From UBA6912 sp041611095 (GTDB taxonomy: Bacteria > Actinomycetota > Acidimicrobiia > Spongiisociales > UBA5794), in assembly GCA_041611095.1 (NCBI GenBank), contig JBFINP010000007.1, positions 1 to 64,000 of the forward strand: 64,000 bases of DNA. Direction: 5' to 3'. Position 1 is the stretch's first letter. The number at the start of each line of letters is the position of its first letter. Under the pieces are notes generated by a model that worked only from the letters and a program-made list of their open reading frames with translations, did not search any database and had not been told where the DNA came from. The position numbers were made by a program, and so were the translations under genes. Shown here one piece after another: positions 40,401-49,197 of the stretch.

Positions 40401-41006
40401 ATGGATCACGTCATTCGGCGAAAGGCCCTGTTGGTGCCGGTTCTCGCCTTGCTGTTCTCCTTTGCGACGGTCGGGACCGCGCAGGCCTCCTGTGCCGAGC
40501 GACCGCCCCTCGCTCGAGCGATTGCCGACGCCGAGGCCGTCTTCATCGGCACCGCCGTGCGTCTCGATTGGGACGGTCGTGTTGCGACGTTCCAGGTCGA
40601 TGAGATCTGGAAGGGGTCCGTGGAAGGGACCGCCGTCGTCAACGGAGCAGGTGTGGGCATGGCCGAGCTCGAGACTGCCAAGGCGGAGGGCCAGGATCTG
40701 TTCACCAGCGTCGATCGTACGTACGAGCAGGGTGCGCTCTACTTCGTGGTTGCCTACGGGCGAGATGCGGGGGCACTCCTCGACAGCGGCTGCAGCTACA
40801 CCCAGACGTATGTGCCTTCGCTGGCGGAGTTCCGTCCGGACAGTGCGCATCCACCGGTGGGTGGCGGGGATGCACCTGGGCAGCCGGCCGATGCCGACCT
40901 CGACCTGGTGGCGGTGCTGGCGGGAGCCGCGCTCCTGGCAGGCGGCCTGGTGTTGGGTGTATACCTGGTTCGGCGCCGCCGGCGGTCCGGCCCAGCCGCG
41001 GTCTGA
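40401..41006 (+). CDS. Secreted, membrane-anchored protein with TIMP/netrin-like pattern
   Basis: 201 residues. Signal peptide KALLVPVLALLFSFATVGTAQAS with Cys right after the likely cleavage site; mature part has AEAVFIGTAVRLDWDGRVATF, FQVDEIWKGSV, YFVVAYGRDAG and a late Cys (GCSYTQTY), the pattern of bacterial proteins likened to netrin/TIMP domains, where an N-terminal Cys pairs with a distal one. C-terminus: helix VAVLAGAALLAGGLVLGVYL and basic RRRRRSG, a membrane anchor. Function unknown. Start set by GGAGGG before ATG 40401. Confidence 0.7.
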   Translation: MDHVIRRKALLVPVLALLFSFATVGTAQASCAERPPLARAIADAEAVFIGTAVRLDWDGRVATFQVDEIWKGSVEGTAVVNGAGVGMAELETAKAEGQDLFTSVDRTYEQGALYFVVAYGRDAGALLDSGCSYTQTYVPSLAEFRPDSAHPPVGGGDAPGQPADADLDLVAVLAGAALLAGGLVLGVYLVRRRRRSGPAAV

Positions 41007-41062
41007 TCCGCCTGCCGGGCTCACGGCTTTCGTCTCCTCAGCCTCGGTGCGACAGTGGAGGC

Positions 41063-41725
41063 GTGCGCTACGTCTTCGTTCACAGCCCTCTCCTCGGGCC
41101 CAGCACATGGCGATCGGTTGCCGCACTGCTCCGGGGCGATGTCCCCGACCTCAGACCCTTCACAGCGGCTGAGCCTCCGCTCTGGCGCTCCTACGTCGAC
41201 CTCGCCGCACACGGCCAGCCGGCCGGCGAGGAACTCGTCGTGGTCGGCCATTCCGGGGCCGGGCCGATGCTTCCCGCGCTCGCCCACGTCCTCTCTGCCG
41301 AAGCGACCGTCTTCGTCGATGCCGTGGTGCCCCCTGCGGGCGGGGTCTACACGACTCCGGAGAACCTACGGCGCCTCATCGATCAGCACGCCGACGGAGC
41401 GTGGCTGCGACCTTGGACCACGTGGTGGACCGAAGATGTGCTCCACCGCAACCTTCCCGATCCGACGCTGCGCGCCGTCATCGAGAGTGAACAGCCGAGG
41501 GTGCCGCTCGGCTTCTACGACGAAGCCATTCCCATGCCGAACGCATGGAGCGACCGTGCCTGCGGTTACGTCATGCTGAGCGCTGCCTATGCAGCCGACG
41601 CCGATGATGCCGAATGGCGAGGGTGGCCCGTCGAGCGTCTCGACTTCGGTCATCTGGCGACGCTGACGCATCCAGAGCTGGCGGCGGCAGCCATTGAGGG
41701 GGTGACCCGGCGAGCCGTAGGCTGA
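41063..41725 (+). CDS. Alpha/beta hydrolase
   Basis: 220 residues from a GTG. MRYVFVHSPLLGPSTWRSVA gives the oxyanion segment, LVVVGHSGAGPMLPAL the nucleophile elbow (GHSGAG, Ser about 61), VDAVVPPAGG and FGHLATLTHPELAA the probable acid and His (GH near residue 198). Substrate unknown. Convergent with the GerMN gene, stops 16 bases apart. Confidence 0.8.
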   Translation: MRYVFVHSPLLGPSTWRSVAALLRGDVPDLRPFTAAEPPLWRSYVDLAAHGQPAGEELVVVGHSGAGPMLPALAHVLSAEATVFVDAVVPPAGGVYTTPENLRRLIDQHADGAWLRPWTTWWTEDVLHRNLPDPTLRAVIESEQPRVPLGFYDEAIPMPNAWSDRACGYVMLSAAYAADADDAEWRGWPVERLDFGHLATLTHPELAAAAIEGVTRRAVG

Positions 41726-41741
41726 CCTCGAGCCAACGGGC

Positions 41742-42488
41742 TCAGCCCTGTGCCCTCCACTCGGCGAGCTGGCGCTCCCAATCGGTCCGCGTCACGATCT
41801 GGCACTCCGACTGGAGAAGGTTCCAAAAGGCATCGCAGCTGCCGTCGAGCCGGTATTCCACGGAGTCGATGGTGTCGAACTGGAACACATTGGCGTTGAG
41901 ATTGGCCACGAAGAACTGACTCCCCGTCGACGTCGAGATGTTCTCGATGCCGGCGAGCCCGGTGAAGTCGACCGTCGCTTGGCCCCCTCCGAGGTCGATG
42001 CCCGCCAGCGCGTCCGACGTGTCCGTCGAGAAGAAGGAGACGAACCCCAGCTCTCGCTCGGCGTCGTCCGGCCCCTTGACGAGCTCCTGGAAAGTGCTCG
42101 TGAGCACGAGGTCGGTCGTCGGGACCACCCGGTACACGTAGGACGCCGCGGTGGGCACCGTCGAGGCGCCGCACGTGTAGTACACCCGCAGCACCGTGCC
42201 GGCACCGGTCTCGGGAGCGTCCTCGCGGCACTCAGGGGCCGCCGGCGCTGGAACACCCGGGTCCCCGGGATCGACCGCCGGCTCGCCGTCACCGATCGTC
42301 GGTGCGGGTGCGCCGGGGAATGGTGCGATCGAGGTCGTCGTGGTCCGCGCCGCGGCCGCAGCGGCCAGCGCCGTGGGATCGGGCGGTCGGATCACCCGCA
42401 GGAACGCGGCGAGGATGACCAACGCCAGCACGATCGTCAAGGCGGTGATGAGCAGCTGCTGGAGGATCTGGAGCGCACGCGGGTTCAT
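41742..42488 (-). CDS. GerMN-domain membrane-anchored protein
   Basis: 248 residues. One N-terminal transmembrane helix (LLITALTIVLALVILAAFL), a low-complexity Thr/Pro/Ala linker, then a domain (about 95-235) with LRVYYTCGAST, FQELVKGPDDAE, VDFTGLAGIENIS and ANVFQFDTIDSVEYRLDG, resembling GerMN found in sporulation and lipoprotein LpqB-like proteins. There is no Shine-Dalgarno before the ATG at 42488; a TAACGT hexamer 12 bases upstream suggests a leaderless transcript. The 167 bases up to the next gene hold only GC-rich short inverted repeats. Confidence 0.72.
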   Translation of the reverse strand: MNPRALQILQQLLITALTIVLALVILAAFLRVIRPPDPTALAAAAAARTTTTSIAPFPGAPAPTIGDGEPAVDPGDPGVPAPAAPECREDAPETGAGTVLRVYYTCGASTVPTAASYVYRVVPTTDLVLTSTFQELVKGPDDAERELGFVSFFSTDTSDALAGIDLGGGQATVDFTGLAGIENISTSTGSQFFVANLNANVFQFDTIDSVEYRLDGSCDAFWNLLQSECQIVTRTDWERQLAEWRAQG

Positions 42489-42655
42489 GAGGTGAGAGGA
42501 CGTTAACTCGTTTCTCGCGAAGCAGGCTTCGAGCGAGTCTGATTCGACGGCCTCCCGGCCGGCCCGTCGTGCGGTGCGGCGGCAGCGCCACCACACCGCG
42601 TGTGACTGGGAACGCGGAGCGTCTCCCCGTCACTCCCCCTTGGTTCGCTTCGCTG

Positions 42656-43252
42656 TCAGATCCAGGCTTCGGCGCGGTAGCGGTGTTGTTCGGTTCGCCA
42701 CTCCCGCTCGAGGAGGCCCCAGATGCTGTGGTCCATCCAGACGTTCCCCACCTTCACGTCGTCGCGCAGCGTGCCCTCGTGAATGAAGCCCAGCTTCTCG
42801 GCCACACGTTCCGAGCTGCGGTTGCCGACGGCGATGCGGACAACGATGCGGTGCAGGTCGAGATCCTCGAATCCGAAGCGGAGGATGCGGGCCACGGCCT
42901 CGGTACAGACGCCCGTCCGTGTTGCGTCGCTGCGCACCCAGTAGCCGACCTCTCCGACGGCGTTCGCCCGAGAGACGAACCAGATCGATACATTTCCGAG
43001 GTGGCGGTCCGGGTCCGAGTCGCGCCGGATGGCGAAGTCGTACGCCCGGCCCTCGCTCCACGCTCCTGCAGACTCTCTGATGAACTGCTGCGTGGTCGAG
43101 CGTGTGTAGTTGTCGTGAGCCCACGGAAGGTACTGCGCCAGCTCGGGCAGCGACGCCAGGACGGCCTCGTCGACGGAAGCCACGTCCCGGCGCCGGAACG
43201 GCCGGAGGCTGAACCGGGGGGTGTACAACACGGTGCTCGGCGAGGGGGCCAT
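42656..43252 (-). CDS. GNAT acetyltransferase, RimJ/RimL type
   Basis: 198 residues. FSLRPFRRRDVASVDEAVLA start, HLGNVSIWFVSRANAVGEVGYW, WVRSDATRTGVCTEAVARIL (CoA loop) and LHRIVVRIAVGNRSSERVAEKLGF are typical of the RimJ/RimL group that acetylates N-termini or small amines. The acceptor is unknown. Much longer open frame upstream is antisense to the SDR and Nudix genes and was dropped; start at MAPSPSTVLY. Confidence 0.85.
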   Translation of the reverse strand: MAPSPSTVLYTPRFSLRPFRRRDVASVDEAVLASLPELAQYLPWAHDNYTRSTTQQFIRESAGAWSEGRAYDFAIRRDSDPDRHLGNVSIWFVSRANAVGEVGYWVRSDATRTGVCTEAVARILRFGFEDLDLHRIVVRIAVGNRSSERVAEKLGFIHEGTLRDDVKVGNVWMDHSIWGLLEREWRTEQHRYRAEAWI

Positions 43253-43342
43253 CGCTGCGGAGACTATCGCCTCCGACGTCGCCTCGGAGACGGAGGCCGA
43301 GCCCGGCCCGCAGCGCCGAGCACCTCCTTTAGTGTCACCACG

Positions 43343-43888
43343 ATGCTCGACATCTGGACGCGTCTGCGCGGGCTCCCCGACGTCGACCCGGGGACCATCG
43401 CCCGCGCCGCGGTGCTCGTGCCCTTGTATCAGGACCACGACGGGTTGGTCCGCATCCTCCTCACCAAGCGACCGGACGACATGCGGACGCACCCCGGCGA
43501 CGTTGTGTTCCCCGGCGGTCGGATCGAGCCGGGGGAGTCGCCGGTCGAGGCGGCGATCCGCGAGGCGTGGGAAGAGGTCGCTCTCCCTGCTGACCGTGTC
43601 GAGGTGCTCGGCGGGCTGCATCCGGTGACGACGCGGGATCGTGACAACTGGATCGTGCCCGTCGTCGCCCGCATCGCCCGGCCCGAGGAGCTCACCCCGG
43701 ATCCTCGTGAGGTCGAGGCGATCATCGAGCCGACTCTCGTCGAGCTGCTGGACGAGTCGAGTTGGCGTACCTCCGACTGGATGGGCTCCCAGTTGTGGTT
43801 CTACGACTTCCCCGAAGGCACGCTGTGGGGGGCGACGGCGTTCATGGTGCGCCAGCTCCTCGGGCTGATACGGGGGTCCCGGCCGTAG
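43343..43888 (+). CDS. CoA pyrophosphatase (NudL-type Nudix hydrolase)
   Basis: 181 residues. LLTKRPDDMRTHPGDVVFPGG is the UPF0035/CoA-recognition motif and GGRIEPGESPVEAAIREAWEEVAL the Nudix box (G..x5E, REAWEE; the usual final Gly is Ala). These enzymes split CoA into phosphopantetheine and 3',5'-ADP. ATG at 43343 lies just after the likely promoter region divergent from the GNAT gene. Confidence 0.88.
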   Translation: MLDIWTRLRGLPDVDPGTIARAAVLVPLYQDHDGLVRILLTKRPDDMRTHPGDVVFPGGRIEPGESPVEAAIREAWEEVALPADRVEVLGGLHPVTTRDRDNWIVPVVARIARPEELTPDPREVEAIIEPTLVELLDESSWRTSDWMGSQLWFYDFPEGTLWGATAFMVRQLLGLIRGSRP

Positions 43889-43936
43889 CGCCCGGCCGCT
43901 CGGTAACCTCGGCGCACCCGATATGGAGGTCCACCC

Positions 43937-44731
43937 TTGGAGCTCGCCGGCAAGGTCGTCGCCGTCACCGGTGGCGCAAGTGGCATCGGCCGGGCTCTCG
44001 CCGTCAGGTTCGCCGCCGAGGGTGCGGCGGTCGCCGTGCTCGACCTGGACGGTGACGGAGCGGCGGCGGTCGCTGCAGAGACCGGTGGGAGGTCGTGGCC
44101 CCTCGACGTGACCGACGAGGATGCGACTCGGGCAGCCGTCACGGCCATCGAGGAGTCCCTCGGCCCCATCGACCTGCTGTGTCTCAACGCCGGTGTCGCA
44201 ACGGGTGGCGGCGTCGAGGCCCCCGACGAAGCCTGGCAGCGCACGTGGGAGGTCAACTTCATGTCGCATGTGTGGGCGCTGCGCGCCGTGCTTCCATCCA
44301 TGCTGGCGAGGCGTGAGGGGTACCTGCTGCACACGGCATCGGCCGCCGGGTTGCTCACCAACATCGGCGCCGCGCCCTACGCGGTGACCAAGCACGCCGT
44401 CGTCGCCCTCGCCGAGTGGCTGGCGCTGACGTATGGCGACCGCGGTATCACCGTCTCCTGTCTGTGCCCGCAGTTCGTCGACACGCCGATGCTGGACCTC
44501 TTCGACGAGGGCGGGGACATGCGGCAGTGGGTGCACAGCGTGGCCATCGGGCCCGATGCGGTCGCCGAGGTGGTCGTGCAGGGGCTACGCGACGAGCGGT
44601 TCCTCATCCTGCCGCACCCGGAGGTTGCGGCGTTCTTCGCACGCAAGGCCACCGACTACGACCGCTGGCTGGCGGGCATGCGCAAGCTCCAGCAGAGCGT
44701 CGGGTACGAGCCGCCGATGTTCGGCGTCTGA
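43937..44731 (+). CDS. Short-chain dehydrogenase/reductase
   Basis: 264 residues from a TTG preceded by GGAGG. VAVTGGASGIGRALAVRFA is the NAD(P) motif TGxxxGIG; Asp at LDLDGDG after beta-2 suggests NAD preference; NAG in LCLNAGVATGG; catalytic Ser in LLHTASAAG and YAVTKHAVVALAEWLA gives Tyr-x3-Lys. Substrate unknown. Convergent with the ABC transporter operon. Confidence 0.9.
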   Translation: MELAGKVVAVTGGASGIGRALAVRFAAEGAAVAVLDLDGDGAAAVAAETGGRSWPLDVTDEDATRAAVTAIEESLGPIDLLCLNAGVATGGGVEAPDEAWQRTWEVNFMSHVWALRAVLPSMLARREGYLLHTASAAGLLTNIGAAPYAVTKHAVVALAEWLALTYGDRGITVSCLCPQFVDTPMLDLFDEGGDMRQWVHSVAIGPDAVAEVVVQGLRDERFLILPHPEVAAFFARKATDYDRWLAGMRKLQQSVGYEPPMFGV

Positions 44732-44743
44732 CTGGGGGCGGCG

Positions 44744-45772
44744 TCAGGCCGAGTCGGGAAAGACGACGACCTCGTCGATACCGATGTCGACCCGGTCGCC
44801 GGGGGACACGAAGCTGTTTGATCCGATGCGGGACGTGATGCGGCGTCCGTCGGCGAGCTCGATGACCAGGAGCTGGTCGTGCCCGTAGTACTCCCGGCCG
44901 ACCACGACGGCGGCGCCGTCCGTGGCCGGGGTGGGGTGCACCCACTCGGGCCGGATCATCACCCGCACGTCGCCACGGAGGTCTCCGAACTGAGGGAACG
45001 TGCCCATCGATGTGACCACGCGCCCGACGTCGGCGTGACCGTCGATGAACTCGCTCTCGCCGACGAACTCACCGATCCAGGGTGTTGCCGGACGGCGGTA
45101 GATCTCCCGGGGGGTGCCGACCTGCTGGACGGTCCCGTCGCGCATCACCGCAACGACGTCGGCGATCGCCAGCGCCTCCTCCTGGTCGTGGGTGACGAAG
45201 ATCGCCGTTGCTTCGGCCTCGGTGAGGATGCTTCGCACGTCCCGGCGCATCCGGTCCCGCAGGGTGGCGTCGAGGTTGGAGAACGGCTCATCGAGCAGGA
45301 TCACTGCCGGCTCGGGCGCCAGGGCTCGTGCCAGCGCCACTCGTTGTTGTTCGCCGCCGGACAACTCGTGCGGCATGCGTTCACCCAAGCCGCCGAGCCC
45401 GACGAGGTCAAGGACGGCGCCGACGCGCCGGTCGGAGCCTCGCTCGAGGCCATACGCCACGTTGGCGCCGACGCTCATGTGGGGAAACAAGGCGTAGTCC
45501 TGGAACACCATGCCCACGCGCCGTTGCTCCGGGGGCAGGCTCATCGTCCCGTCCACCACCGTGCGGCCGGCGATCTCCACCGCCCCCCGATCGGGACGCT
45601 CGAACCCGGCCACCACTCGCAACGCAGTCGTCTTCCCGCATCCCGAGGGTCCCAGCAAGGCGAGGATGGCGCCCGTCGGTACCTCGAGCTCGAAGTCGTC
45701 CAAGGCCATGGCGTCGCCGAAGCTCTTCGTGAGGCGGTGGCAGTGGATCGCCGGAGGCACCATGCGGTTCAC
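44744..45772 (-). CDS. ABC transporter ATP-binding protein, ferric-iron/thiamine type
   Basis: About 342 residues. Walker A GPSGCGKTT, Q-loop FQDYALFPHMSVGANV, signature LSGGEQQRVALARAL, Walker B VILLDEPFSNLD and His loop IFVTHDQEEALAIAD are intact, followed by a C-terminal TOBE domain (about 240-340). GTG at 45772 overlaps the permease stop (GTGA) behind GGAGAG; ATG at 45763 is the alternative, giving 339 residues. Couples ATP hydrolysis to the permease encoded just upstream. Confidence 0.92.
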   Translation of the reverse strand: MNRMVPPAIHCHRLTKSFGDAMALDDFELEVPTGAILALLGPSGCGKTTALRVVAGFERPDRGAVEIAGRTVVDGTMSLPPEQRRVGMVFQDYALFPHMSVGANVAYGLERGSDRRVGAVLDLVGLGGLGERMPHELSGGEQQRVALARALAPEPAVILLDEPFSNLDATLRDRMRRDVRSILTEAEATAIFVTHDQEEALAIADVVAVMRDGTVQQVGTPREIYRRPATPWIGEFVGESEFIDGHADVGRVVTSMGTFPQFGDLRGDVRVMIRPEWVHPTPATDGAAVVVGREYYGHDQLLVIELADGRRITSRIGSNSFVSPGDRVDIGIDEVVVFPDSA

Positions 45773-47400
45773 AGCGCTCTCCGGGGGCGAATCACCAGCA
45801 GGTACATCGGCACGGCCGATACGAGAAGCAGGACGAGCGCCGGTGCAGCCGCCCGTGCGTAGAACAGATCGTTGGTGGTACTCCACACCCGGACTGCAAG
45901 CGTGTCGAAGCCGGTGGGGCGGAGCAGGAGTGTCGCCGGCAGCTCCTTCATCGTTGTCAGGAACACCAGGGCCCCACCCACCAGCAGGCCCTTCCACATC
46001 AGAGGCACCGTGATGTTCCACAGGGTCGCCAGCGACCCTCGCCCCAACCCGCGTGACGCTTCCTCCAGGTTGGGGTCGACCTGGAGGAGGGCCGCTTCGC
46101 CGGCGCTCACGGCCTGGGCCAGGAACAGCGCTGCGTAGACGAGCACGAGCAGGGTGAACGACTGGTAGAGCCCACCGAGGTAGTTGGCGGCGAAGAAGAC
46201 GACGGCGAGGGCCACCGTGATGTGGGGGAGCGAGAAGATGACGTACACCGCCCGGCGGAGCCACCTGCTCGCCGCTCCCGGGTGGCGGACCGCCAGCACC
46301 ACCACGGGGAGGGCGGCGGCCATGGCGAGCACTGCGGCGACGAGTGACCCGGTCAGCGACCCGGCGACGGCGCCCCATCGCATGTCGATCGTCTGGCCGC
46401 CCGCCACGCCGCGGATCAACCACGCGCTCAGCACGCCGATCGGTAGCGCCAAGCCGGCGAAGGTCAGCACGCCGAGCCCCCCGTACGCGACGGCCCGTCC
46501 CCGCCGCGAGAGCTTCACGAGCGGTGGCAATCGGCGAGGTCGCGTCCCGAAGTAGGCGGCTCGCCCCCGGGTCCGCTGCTCGCCCCACACGATCACGAGG
46601 GCCAGCGCGATGAGGACCAGCGCCAGCACTGCAGCCGGCGTGCGGTCCAGCCGGCCCTGGTACTGGGCATAGATGACTCGGGTGAACACGTCGAATCCCA
46701 TGAGCGACACACCGCCGAAGTCCGAGAGCGTGTAGAGGGCGGCGAGCAGCGACCCGGCGGCGACGGCGGGGCGCAACTGGGGGAGTACCACCGTGCGGAA
46801 CGCCCTCCAGGCCCCGGCGCCCAGCGAGCGGGCCGCTTCCTCGTGTGCCGGGTCGAGATTGCGGAAGGCGGCACGGGCCACGAGGAACACGTACGGATAC
46901 GTGGACAGGGTCAGCGTCAGCCAGGCTCCGAACCCACCGGAGATCGAAGGAAGGGCGAAGCCCGTCACGTCGGCGAACAGGCCACGACCTCCGAAGAACG
47001 ACAGCAGTGCAAGGGCGATGACATACGACGGGATGACCAGCGGGAGGGAGACCAGCACGGTCCATGTCCCCTTGCCGGGCAGGTCGGAGCGTACGAGGAG
47101 CCAGGCCGCCGTCACGCCGATCGCCGCTGCGGCAGCTGTGACGAGCAACGTGAAGACGATCGAGCGAACCAGCAGCGCCATCGTTCTGCCGGCGAGGATC
47201 GTGTCGATGACCACGTCACCACCGCCGAACACCCGCACGACCAGCGAACCGATGGGCACGAGTGCGGGCAGTACGACGGCGAAACCGAGCACCCACATCC
47301 AGCGAGGGGCGCCGTGGACTCCCGGTCGCGGTGGGGCGAGAACGGGCTGGCCGGTCTCGGAACCGGCCGGGGCCGGGGCGAGCCCGACCGGCTCGCTCAC
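45769..47400 (-). CDS. ABC transporter permease, fused two-domain FbpB type
   Basis: 543 residues with about twelve membrane helices, made of two binding-protein-dependent permease domains in one chain, as in ferric-iron (FbpB/SfuB) systems. The two EAA loops that contact the ATPase are visible: EEAARSLGAGAWRAFRTVVL (about 195-214) and EEASRGLGRGSLATLWNITV (about 455-474). The GTG start overlaps the binding-protein stop. Confidence 0.92.
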   Translation of the reverse strand: MSEPVGLAPAPAGSETGQPVLAPPRPGVHGAPRWMWVLGFAVVLPALVPIGSLVVRVFGGGDVVIDTILAGRTMALLVRSIVFTLLVTAAAAAIGVTAAWLLVRSDLPGKGTWTVLVSLPLVIPSYVIALALLSFFGGRGLFADVTGFALPSISGGFGAWLTLTLSTYPYVFLVARAAFRNLDPAHEEAARSLGAGAWRAFRTVVLPQLRPAVAAGSLLAALYTLSDFGGVSLMGFDVFTRVIYAQYQGRLDRTPAAVLALVLIALALVIVWGEQRTRGRAAYFGTRPRRLPPLVKLSRRGRAVAYGGLGVLTFAGLALPIGVLSAWLIRGVAGGQTIDMRWGAVAGSLTGSLVAAVLAMAAALPVVVLAVRHPGAASRWLRRAVYVIFSLPHITVALAVVFFAANYLGGLYQSFTLLVLVYAALFLAQAVSAGEAALLQVDPNLEEASRGLGRGSLATLWNITVPLMWKGLLVGGALVFLTTMKELPATLLLRPTGFDTLAVRVWSTTNDLFYARAAAPALVLLLVSAVPMYLLVIRPRRAL

Positions 47401-48398
47401 AAGAGGCCGGCCTCGGCAACCAGATCGGTGGCCCGGTCGAGCACTCCGGCGAGGTCGGACAGCGAGAGCTCCGGCGGGTTGAGTGAGTCGAGGGAGGGCA
47501 GCTCCGGGTTGGCGGAGACGCCGGCGGCCAGGGGGTATTCGAAGGTCTCGTCGGCGAAGTACTGCTGGGCGTCCGCCGAGAGCAGGTATTCCACGAAACG
47601 ATCGGAAGCCTCTCGATGGGGTGACGACGCCAGGATCCCCACGCCGGCGGGCATGACCAGCGAGCCCGCTCCACCGCCCGTCATGAAGTAGTTGGTGGCG
47701 ACGACGCCTTCACCTTCTTCGGCGATGCGGCGGAACAGGTAGTAGTGGTTGACGAGACCTGCGTCGACCTCGCCCGAGTCGACGGCGGTGACGATCACCG
47801 AGTTGCTCGGATACGTGGGGGCCCCGCCCTCGGCGAGGGTGCGGAGCCAGTCGAGGGTGGCGTCCTCACCGTCGATGAGGATCTTGGCGGCCACGAAGGC
47901 GAGAAACGAGCCGTTCGTCGGTGCGACGGCAAGGCGACCGGCCCACTCCGCTGTGGCCAGATCATCCTCGGTCTCGGGGAGCGTTGCCGGATCGACCGTT
48001 GTCGTGTCGTAGACGATCACCCTCGCCCGCCCGGAGACGCCGATCCAGCGGCCGGCGTCGTCCGAGAACTCGGCCGGCACCTGTGCGAGGGTGGCATCGT
48101 CGAGGTCGGTGAACAAACCGCTGAGCGCCACGCTGCCCAGCGACGCCGGGTCTTGGGCGAAGAACACGTCGGCGGGCGAGCCCTCGCCCTCCTCGAGGAT
48201 GGTTGCCGCCAGCTCGGCACTGTCGCCGTAGCGGACGCTGACATCGATGCCGGTCTCGGTCTCGAACCTGTCGATGAGGGGCGCAACCAGCTCCTCGCTG
48301 CGGCCCGAATACACGGTGAGCGACTCGTCGTCGCCGCCACAGGCGACGGAGACGAGGGCGAAGGCGAGCAGGGCGATGGCGAGGGATGGGCGTCTCAT
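47397..48398 (-). CDS. Iron(III)-type ABC transporter substrate-binding lipoprotein
   Basis: 333 residues. Signal LAIALLAFALVSVACGGDD with lipobox SVAC marks a lipoprotein. LTVYSGRSEELVAPLIDRFE is the usual start of FbpA-like proteins, and VNHYYLFRRIAEEGE contains the adjacent Tyr pair that binds Fe(III) in that family. It delivers substrate to the permease encoded next. Expression is probably controlled by the divergent DtxR/MntR-type regulator. Confidence 0.9.
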   Translation of the reverse strand: MRRPSLAIALLAFALVSVACGGDDESLTVYSGRSEELVAPLIDRFETETGIDVSVRYGDSAELAATILEEGEGSPADVFFAQDPASLGSVALSGLFTDLDDATLAQVPAEFSDDAGRWIGVSGRARVIVYDTTTVDPATLPETEDDLATAEWAGRLAVAPTNGSFLAFVAAKILIDGEDATLDWLRTLAEGGAPTYPSNSVIVTAVDSGEVDAGLVNHYYLFRRIAEEGEGVVATNYFMTGGGAGSLVMPAGVGILASSPHREASDRFVEYLLSADAQQYFADETFEYPLAAGVSANPELPSLDSLNPPELSLSDLAGVLDRATDLVAEAGLL

Positions 48399-48429
48399 GG
48401 CTCTCTCGATGCGGCGACAGAACGGCGGT

Positions 48430-48482
48430 ACGGTATTTCTACTATCACGATAGGGCAAATCAGCCTGACAAGAAGCGTCAGG
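48430..48482 (-). promoter_or_regulatory. Promoter and palindromes in the transporter/regulator intergenic region
   Basis: Read on the minus strand, TTGCCC (48458-48453), 17 bases and TACCGT (48435-48430) make a promoter for the transporter operon. The palindrome CTATC-AC-GATAG (48442-48453) fills the spacer, and a second one, CCTGAC-AAGAAGC-GTCAGG (48464-48482), lies just upstream. Either could be the operator for the divergent metal-dependent regulator; neither is a textbook DtxR or MntR box. Confidence 0.5.
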
Positions 48483-48518
48483 GCAGCCTTACGTCGCTGT
48501 CAGATTAGGCTCGCTGCG

Positions 48519-49196
48519 ATGACCGAGACGTACAGCGTCAAGTTCCGGGAATACGCCGAGGCGATCTGGGAGATCGAGGAGGAAGGTATCCCCGTCATTC
48601 AGGCCCGCATCTCGGACTGGCTCGGGGTGAGCCGGGCGAGCGTCTCGGAGATGATGCGGAAGATGCAGGCGGAGGGGCTCATCGCCGCCGACGACGGGAT
48701 CCGCCTCACCCCGGAGGGGCGGCATCTCGCCGAGGTGATCGTGCGTCGCCACCGGCTCGCCGAGCGCTTCCTGTCAGAGGTGCTGCACCTGCCATGGGAC
48801 AAGGTGCACGCCGAGGCCGAGGTGTGGGAGACCACGATCTCCGACGACGTCGAGCGAGCCATGTGGGCCGTGATGGACGATCCGAAGACGTGTCCTCACG
48901 GCAACCCGATCCCCGGCGCCGGATACAAGCCGCCCAAGATGAAGCCCATGGCCGCCATGGACGTGGGGGAGGCGCTCGAGTTGGAGCGAATCTCCGAGGA
49001 ACTGGAACTGGACGCCGACATGATGGGCTACCTCGATCGTTCCGGTTTACGGCCGGGCGCCCACGTCGAGCTCCAGGCCAAGGATCCTCACGGTGCGCTG
49101 ACCGTGGCCGTCAACGGCAAGCCCGCCGGCGTCGGCTCCTTCGCCGCGGAACGGCTCTTCGTAGCCATCGGCGGTGACGCAGGTGCGGAGAGCTGA
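48519..49196 (+). CDS. DtxR/MntR-family metal-dependent transcriptional regulator
   Basis: 225 residues in three parts: winged helix (REYAEAIWEIEEEG, IPVIQARISDWLGVSRASVSEMMRKMQ), dimerisation/metal-binding domain with HAEAEVWE and CPHGNPIPG, and a C-terminal FeoA/SH3-like domain (about 150-225). Aligned by eye with DtxR, Met10 is replaced by Glu and Cys102 by Glu, as in Mn-responsive MntR, but the His106 position is Thr, so metal choice is unclear. No Shine-Dalgarno; TAGGCT at 48506-48511 would start a leaderless mRNA at the ATG. Divergent from the ABC operon it probably represses. Confidence 0.88.
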   Translation: MTETYSVKFREYAEAIWEIEEEGIPVIQARISDWLGVSRASVSEMMRKMQAEGLIAADDGIRLTPEGRHLAEVIVRRHRLAERFLSEVLHLPWDKVHAEAEVWETTISDDVERAMWAVMDDPKTCPHGNPIPGAGYKPPKMKPMAAMDVGEALELERISEELELDADMMGYLDRSGLRPGAHVELQAKDPHGALTVAVNGKPAGVGSFAAERLFVAIGGDAGAES

Positions 49197-49197
49197 C

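Noticed and set aside
38493..41126. 877-residue open frame on the minus strand across groEL
   Set aside because: It is antisense to groEL and the next genes, has no recognisable motif and low-complexity His/Asp/Arg-rich composition typical of GC-rich shadow frames.
42489..42655. Possible small RNA or tRNA in the GerMN-GNAT gap
   Set aside because: No cloverleaf, promoter or long stem seen; only short GC-rich inverted repeats.
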